Source: JBKJML01 sp046596415 (GTDB lineage Bacteria; Actinomycetota; Thermoleophilia; Gaiellales; Gaiellaceae). Taken from it: 9,272 bases of DNA. Made by a program: the position numbers and the translations under genes. Each line of letters begins with the position of its first letter. The first letter of the stretch is position 1. The notes under the pieces are model-generated. The model made no database searches, was not told the DNA's origin, and saw only the letters and a program-made list of their open reading frames with translations. The DNA lies in assembly GCA_046596415.1 (NCBI GenBank), contig JBKJML010000004.1, positions 1-9,272 on the forward strand, given 5' to 3'. Positions 6,361 to 9,272 of this stretch are shown piece by piece.

Positions 6361-6366
6361 AGGCTA
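6361..6366 (-). promoter_or_regulatory. Probable -10 box for the FmdB-type gene
   Basis: On the minus strand TAGCCT lies 7 nt upstream of the FmdB ATG, the spacing at which transcription would begin at the start codon. There is no ribosome site and no good -35. Its activity is inferred from the TANNNT pattern shared with other genes here. Confidence 0.4.
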
Positions 6367-6402
6367 CCAGCGGCGTCCGGCGCCTTTCAGGCAATTCTCG
6401 CG

Positions 6403-6418
6403 TTCGCTCAAGAGCGAA
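6403..6418. promoter_or_regulatory. Inverted repeat upstream of the GT39-like gene (candidate operator)
   Basis: TTCGCTC-AA-GAGCGAA is a perfect 7-bp dyad with a 2-nt centre. It ends 9 nt before the GT39-like ATG, inside the 74-bp intergenic region shared with the FmdB-type gene. The very short centre favours a protein-binding site over an RNA hairpin. No known operator consensus is recognised; it does not match the CGAAC-N4-GTTCG LexA box. Confidence 0.35.
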
Positions 6419-6427
6419 GATGTCGCG

Positions 6428-8059
6428 ATGCGGATGACCGAAGCTGCCGAGGCGCTCAGAGCTCGCGTGGCTGCCCGGTCAGCCTTCTTCCCGCTCGGTG
6501 TCGGCGCGATCTCGGTCGCAGTGACCGGGTTCCTCTGGCACCAGCTGCTCGCCTGGCCACCGCACGAGGACGAGACGCTGGCGCTCTTCGTGGGGCGCCA
6601 TTCGCTGCGAGGGCTGTTCGACGTCGTGCTCCACGACCGCGGCGGCGCCCCGCTCCACTTCGTCGTTGCCTGGGTCGTCGCGCACCTCGGCTTCGGGCTC
6701 GGCGCGCTGCGCGCCGCCTCGGCGTTCTTCGCCGTCGCGAGCCTGCCCGTCGTCGCCCTGCTCGTCCGGCGCCTGACCGACCGGGTGACGGCGGTGATCG
6801 CGACGGCGATCGTCGGCGCGAGCTGGGTGATCCTCTTCCACGGCGTCTACGGGCGCATGTACAGCCTGTTTCTCTTCACGAGCGCGCTCTCGTACCTAGC
6901 GCTTCTGCACGCGCTCGACCGGGGCGGCAGACGGGCGTGGTCGCTCTGGGGGCTTGCGTTCCTCGCAACGGTCGCAACCCACCCGTACGGCGCGATCGTG
7001 CTCGCGACGCAGGTGCTCTTCGTGCTGGCCGCCCGCCGGCGAGTCCGCGAGGCCCTGGTTGCGATCGCGGTCGTGGCCGTCGCGGCGACCCCGTTCTGGC
7101 TCACCGACCTCGTGCTCGCGAAGCGCTTCGACGTCGGGGTCGGCGGCCGCAGTGCGAAGCTCGGTGGGCCGCTTTCCGTCCTCGCCTACCTCCGCGACGT
7201 CGCCGGCGACTTCACCGCCGGCTATCGGCCCGTGCTGGTGCCGGTGCTCCTGGCGGCCGGGCTCGGGATCGTGCTGCTCTGGCGGAGCCGCCGCGAGAGC
7301 GCGCTCCTCGTCGCAAGCGTGATCGGCGTCCCCGCGGCCGCCTTCATGCTCGCGCGCTTCGGCAGCTCGACCTCGCCCGAGTCGCGCCACCTGATCTTCG
7401 CACTGCCGTTCTTCGCGCTCCTCGTCTCACTGCCGCTGCGCCAACTCGCCCGCAGACGCCCGCTGATCGCCGCCGTGCTCCTGGCAGCACTCGTCTGCTC
7501 GCAGATCGCGTGGGCGCGCCACAAGACGCCGCCGCTCTTCAACTGGGAGCCCGACGCGCGCGTCGCCGCCCGCCACGACGCAGCCGCCTACCTCGCCGAG
7601 ACGAGCCGGCCTGACGACATCCTCTTCGGCTACGAGTCCGTCTACCTGGGCGCCTGGGAGCGCTCCCGCGACAGCTTCCCCCACACCGTCCTACCACGGG
7701 CCGACGCGGACCTGGCGCTGCGCACGCTGCTGCGGCTCGACCGGCCGCTCGGCCGCGGTGTCTGGCTCCTCGATGCGAGCGAGCCGAACAACGCCAAGCC
7801 CGCGCTCGAGATCGACTGGCGCTCCCCGCTGCCCCGGAGCGCGTTCGAGGTGCGCCGTTTCGGGCCGTTCCTGGTGATCCGGACGCGCGAGCCGACGGTG
7901 ACGCCGACGCGCTACCTCGAACGCGCCGGCAGGGCGATCCTGGTCGGCAAGGCGCTCTGGATCGGCGACGCCGACATCAACCTGCTGACCGTCGAGCGCG
8001 CCGCGCGCGCCCTGCGGGGCTACGGCGCCGCGCGCTCCCGGTCGAGCAACTCGCGGTAG
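6428..8059 (+). CDS. GT-C fold membrane glycosyltransferase, GT39/ArnT-like
   Basis: Polytopic membrane protein of 543 residues, likely using a polyprenyl-phosphate sugar donor to glycosylate an extracytoplasmic acceptor (protein, lipid or wall polymer). About nine or ten hydrophobic segments span residues 20-365. The first extracytoplasmic loop carries HEDET (46-50), where D48/E49 match the catalytic acidic pair of GT-C enzymes. GRMYSL (142-147) and HPYG (185-188) match conserved positions seen in GT39-like proteins, as does ESRHLIFALPFFALL (318-332). A soluble C-terminal region (about 372-540) follows, with a conserved-looking DDILFGYESVYLG stretch. ATG 6428 is used; ATG 6434 is equally possible. 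There is no Shine-Dalgarno and no clear -10. Proximity to the LCP gene suggests a shared envelope theme. Acceptor and sugar cannot be told from sequence. Confidence 0.82.
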   Translation: MRMTEAAEALRARVAARSAFFPLGVGAISVAVTGFLWHQLLAWPPHEDETLALFVGRHSLRGLFDVVLHDRGGAPLHFVVAWVVAHLGFGLGALRAASAFFAVASLPVVALLVRRLTDRVTAVIATAIVGASWVILFHGVYGRMYSLFLFTSALSYLALLHALDRGGRRAWSLWGLAFLATVATHPYGAIVLATQVLFVLAARRRVREALVAIAVVAVAATPFWLTDLVLAKRFDVGVGGRSAKLGGPLSVLAYLRDVAGDFTAGYRPVLVPVLLAAGLGIVLLWRSRRESALLVASVIGVPAAAFMLARFGSSTSPESRHLIFALPFFALLVSLPLRQLARRRPLIAAVLLAALVCSQIAWARHKTPPLFNWEPDARVAARHDAAAYLAETSRPDDILFGYESVYLGAWERSRDSFPHTVLPRADADLALRTLLRLDRPLGRGVWLLDASEPNNAKPALEIDWRSPLPRSAFEVRRFGPFLVIRTREPTVTPTRYLERAGRAILVGKALWIGDADINLLTVERAARALRGYGAARSRSSNSR

Positions 8060-8214
8060 CAGGGCGCGCCCTCGAAGGCGGCGAGCCCGGCGGGCGACGA
8101 GCGGCGCCGCTCCTTCGGCCTCAGGCGACGCGCGGCCGCGATCGCAGCCGAGGCGCCGACGAGGGTGCCGACGAGGAAGCTGCGCGTTCGAGAGCGGCGG
8201 CCATCCGGATCCAT
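8020..8214 (-). CDS. Small single-pass membrane protein, unknown function
   Basis: Unrecognised 64-residue protein. It has a short basic N-terminus (MDPDGRRSRTR), one small-residue hydrophobic helix (about 13-30: LVGTLVGASAAIAAARRL), then a basic stretch (KERRR) and a short soluble tail with GLAAFEGAPCYRELL. It fills the otherwise empty 155 bases between the GT39-like and kinase genes. Its ATG (8214) has TAGGAT 6 nt upstream, the same layout as neighbouring genes. Its last 40 bases overlap the 3' end of the GT39-like gene tail to tail. It starts 15 bp from the divergent kinase start. A spurious ORF is possible given the GC content, but the helix-plus-basic-flank layout and promoter placement argue for a real gene. 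Confidence 0.55.
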   Translation of the reverse strand: MDPDGRRSRTRSFLVGTLVGASAAIAAARRLRPKERRRSSPAGLAAFEGAPCYRELLDRERAAP

Positions 8215-8229
8215 GCCAGGATCCTACGC
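8215..8229. promoter_or_regulatory. 15-bp divergent promoter centred on palindrome AGGATCCT
   Basis: The palindrome AGGATCCT (8218-8225) occupies the middle of the 15 bp between two divergent ATGs. Leftward it gives TAGGAT (8226-8221), 6 nt before the small membrane protein's ATG. Rightward it gives CAGGAT (8217-8222), 7 nt before the kinase ATG. No ribosome site fits on either side, so leaderless transcripts are expected. The rightward box lacks the first T and is weaker. Confidence 0.4.
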
Positions 8230-9033
8230 ATGTTGGTCTGCACGCTCGGCGATCTGCTGCTCGACGTGATCGTCCGCCTCGAGCAGCCGCTCGCGCGGAG
8301 CGCGGACGCCGAGTCGGTCGTCCACCTCGGCCCCGGCGGCCAGGCGGCGAACGTGGCGGCCTGGGTGGCGGAGCTCGGCGGCAGCGCACGACTGATCGCG
8401 AAACGCGGCGACGACGACGCAGCCGCGATCGCGGTGCGCGGGCTCGTGGAGCGCGGTGTCGAGCTGGCCGGGCCGGTGGGCGGCCGAAACGGTGTCGTCG
8501 TCTCGCTCGTCGACCCCGACGGCGACCGCTCGATGGCCTCCGACCGAGGTGTCGCGCCAACCCTCTCACCGACGGAGATCGACCCCGCTTGGCTCGAAGG
8601 GATCGACGTCCTGCACGTGTCCGGCTACTCCCTTCTGCGTGCACCGATCGATGCCGCGGCGCTCCGCGCGATCGAACTGGCGCGCGCGGCAGCGGCGCGT
8701 GTCTCGATCGACCTCTCCTCGTGGAGTGCGATTCGCGACTTCGGGCCAGCCGCGTTCCGCGAGCGGCTCGAGGCGATCGCACCCGACATCGTGTTCGCGA
8801 ACGAGGACGAGCAGGAGATCCTCGGCGGCCCGCTGCCGGCTGCGGCGTGGATTCTCAAGCTCGGCGCGCGCGGCTGCAGCTTCGACGGTGTCGAGTTACC
8901 AGCCCACCCCGCGACTCCGGTCGACTCGACCGGTGCCGGCGACGCACTCGCCGCCGGCTATCTCGTCGGCGGGCCGGAGCTCGCACTGGACGCGGCGGCA
9001 CGCTGTGTCTCGCAGCTAGGGTCGATGCCGTGA
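8230..9033 (+). CDS. psuK: PfkB-family kinase, probable pseudouridine kinase
   Basis: Ribokinase/PfkB-fold sugar or nucleoside kinase. The N-terminal signature GPGGQAANVAAWVAELGG is at 34-51. The C-terminal signature DSTGAGDALAAGYL is at 232-245, with catalytic base D238 and the anion hole GAGD. KLGARG (210-215) and NEDE (191-194) also fit the family. The assignment to pseudouridine rests on context: the next gene, overlapping by four bases (GTGA), is psuG. PsuK makes pseudouridine 5'-phosphate for PsuG to split. At 267 residues it is shorter than the usual 300-320; the region after the signature is trimmed. ATG 8230 is chosen because the beta-strand LVCTLGDLLLD starts there and CAGGAT lies 7 nt upstream. 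Without psuG it would be called only a carbohydrate kinase. Confidence 0.82.
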   Translation: MLVCTLGDLLLDVIVRLEQPLARSADAESVVHLGPGGQAANVAAWVAELGGSARLIAKRGDDDAAAIAVRGLVERGVELAGPVGGRNGVVVSLVDPDGDRSMASDRGVAPTLSPTEIDPAWLEGIDVLHVSGYSLLRAPIDAAALRAIELARAAAARVSIDLSSWSAIRDFGPAAFRERLEAIAPDIVFANEDEQEILGGPLPAAAWILKLGARGCSFDGVELPAHPATPVDSTGAGDALAAGYLVGGPELALDAAARCVSQLGSMP

Positions 9034-9272
9034 ACGACCTGGTCGTCCTGTCCGACGAGGTGGCCCAGGCACGCGCCGAGCGGCGGCCGGTGGTCGCGCT
9101 CGAGACGACGCTGGTCGCGCACGGCTTTCCGCCCGGCGAAGGTGTCGCCGTCGGCCTCGAGAGCGAGCGGCGCGTGCGCGAGTCGGGCGCCGTCCCGGCC
9201 ACGATCGGCGTCCTCGACGGCGCCGTCCGGGTCGGCCTGACCGAGGAGGAGCTCGGCCGCTTCGGGCCTGAG
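9030..9272 (+). CDS. psuG: Pseudouridine-5'-phosphate glycosidase (3' part beyond window)
   Basis: PsuG reversibly cleaves the C-C glycosidic bond of pseudouridine 5'-phosphate to uracil and ribose 5-phosphate; cleavage is thought to be the physiological direction. The visible 81 residues contain the diagnostic VVALETTLVAHGFP (E25 in the position of the conserved active-site Glu of ALES-T-x-x-HG). They also contain the family block ESGAVPATIGVLDGAVRVGLT. The start is GTG at 9030, overlapping the kinase TGA (GTGA), which implies translational coupling. The upstream ATG at 9025 is out of frame. About 220 more residues are expected past the right edge, including the catalytic Lys and metal-binding Asp. 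Confidence 0.93.
   Translation, partial: MNDLVVLSDEVAQARAERRPVVALETTLVAHGFPPGEGVAVGLESERRVRESGAVPATIGVLDGAVRVGLTEEELGRFGPE

Noticed and set aside
6403..6418. LexA/SOS box upstream of the GT39-like gene
   Set aside because: The dyad core is CGCTC...GAGCG, not CGAAC...GTTCG.
7691..8782. 363-codon minus-strand frame across the GT39-like end and the kinase
   Set aside because: It overlaps three better-supported genes and reads as Arg/Pro-rich antisense sequence.

Overview
This is a very GC-rich (about 70 % by eye), gene-dense bacterial chromosome segment. It looks like a free-living, high-GC actinobacterium. The LCP cell-wall ligase, the proline-rich M23 protein, the FmdB zinc ribbon, the TTG/GTG starts and the TANNNT boxes placed 6-11 nt before start codons all fit that group. 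A deep-branching lineage such as Thermoleophilia is my guess from overall style, not something the sequence proves. I found no rRNA, tRNA, CRISPR array, insertion sequence, integrase or phage gene. Nearly every base is assigned to a gene, and no gene-free stretch exceeds 80 bases.

Left block (1-4526, minus strand, transcribed right to left): a ROK-family sugar kinase, then rsmI (16S rRNA C1402 2'-O-methyltransferase), then an exported M23-type protein with a long proline-rich tail, then metG (cut by the left edge). ROK and rsmI overlap by one base (TGATG). The M23 gene has its own sigma70-like promoter and Shine-Dalgarno sequence. Its reading frame runs 287 bases into metG. The rsmI-metG neighbourhood is a common bacterial housekeeping arrangement, here with the M23 gene inserted.

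Middle block (4553-6353): a LytR-CpsA-Psr (LCP) envelope-polymer ligase diverges from the ROK gene across only 26 bp. It is followed 9 bp later by a small GlsB/YeaQ-type membrane protein. A convergent FmdB-type zinc-ribbon protein with a Ser/Gly/Asp repeat tail ends 13 bp from it.

Right block (6428-9272): a GT-C/GT39-like polytopic glycosyltransferase, a 64-residue single-pass membrane protein on the opposite strand, and a two-gene pseudouridine-catabolism operon. That operon is a PfkB-family kinase, probable psuK, overlapping psuG by GTGA; psuG is cut by the right edge. These two would convert pseudouridine to uracil and ribose 5-phosphate.

Functionally the window mixes translation housekeeping (metG, rsmI), envelope building (M23, LCP, GT39, small membrane proteins) and sugar/nucleoside metabolism (ROK, psuK, psuG). 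I see no undescribed defence or mobile system. The points most worth a second look are the long M23/metG same-strand overlap, two very compact divergent promoters whose -10 boxes overlap in mirror symmetry, and the run of probable leaderless starts.
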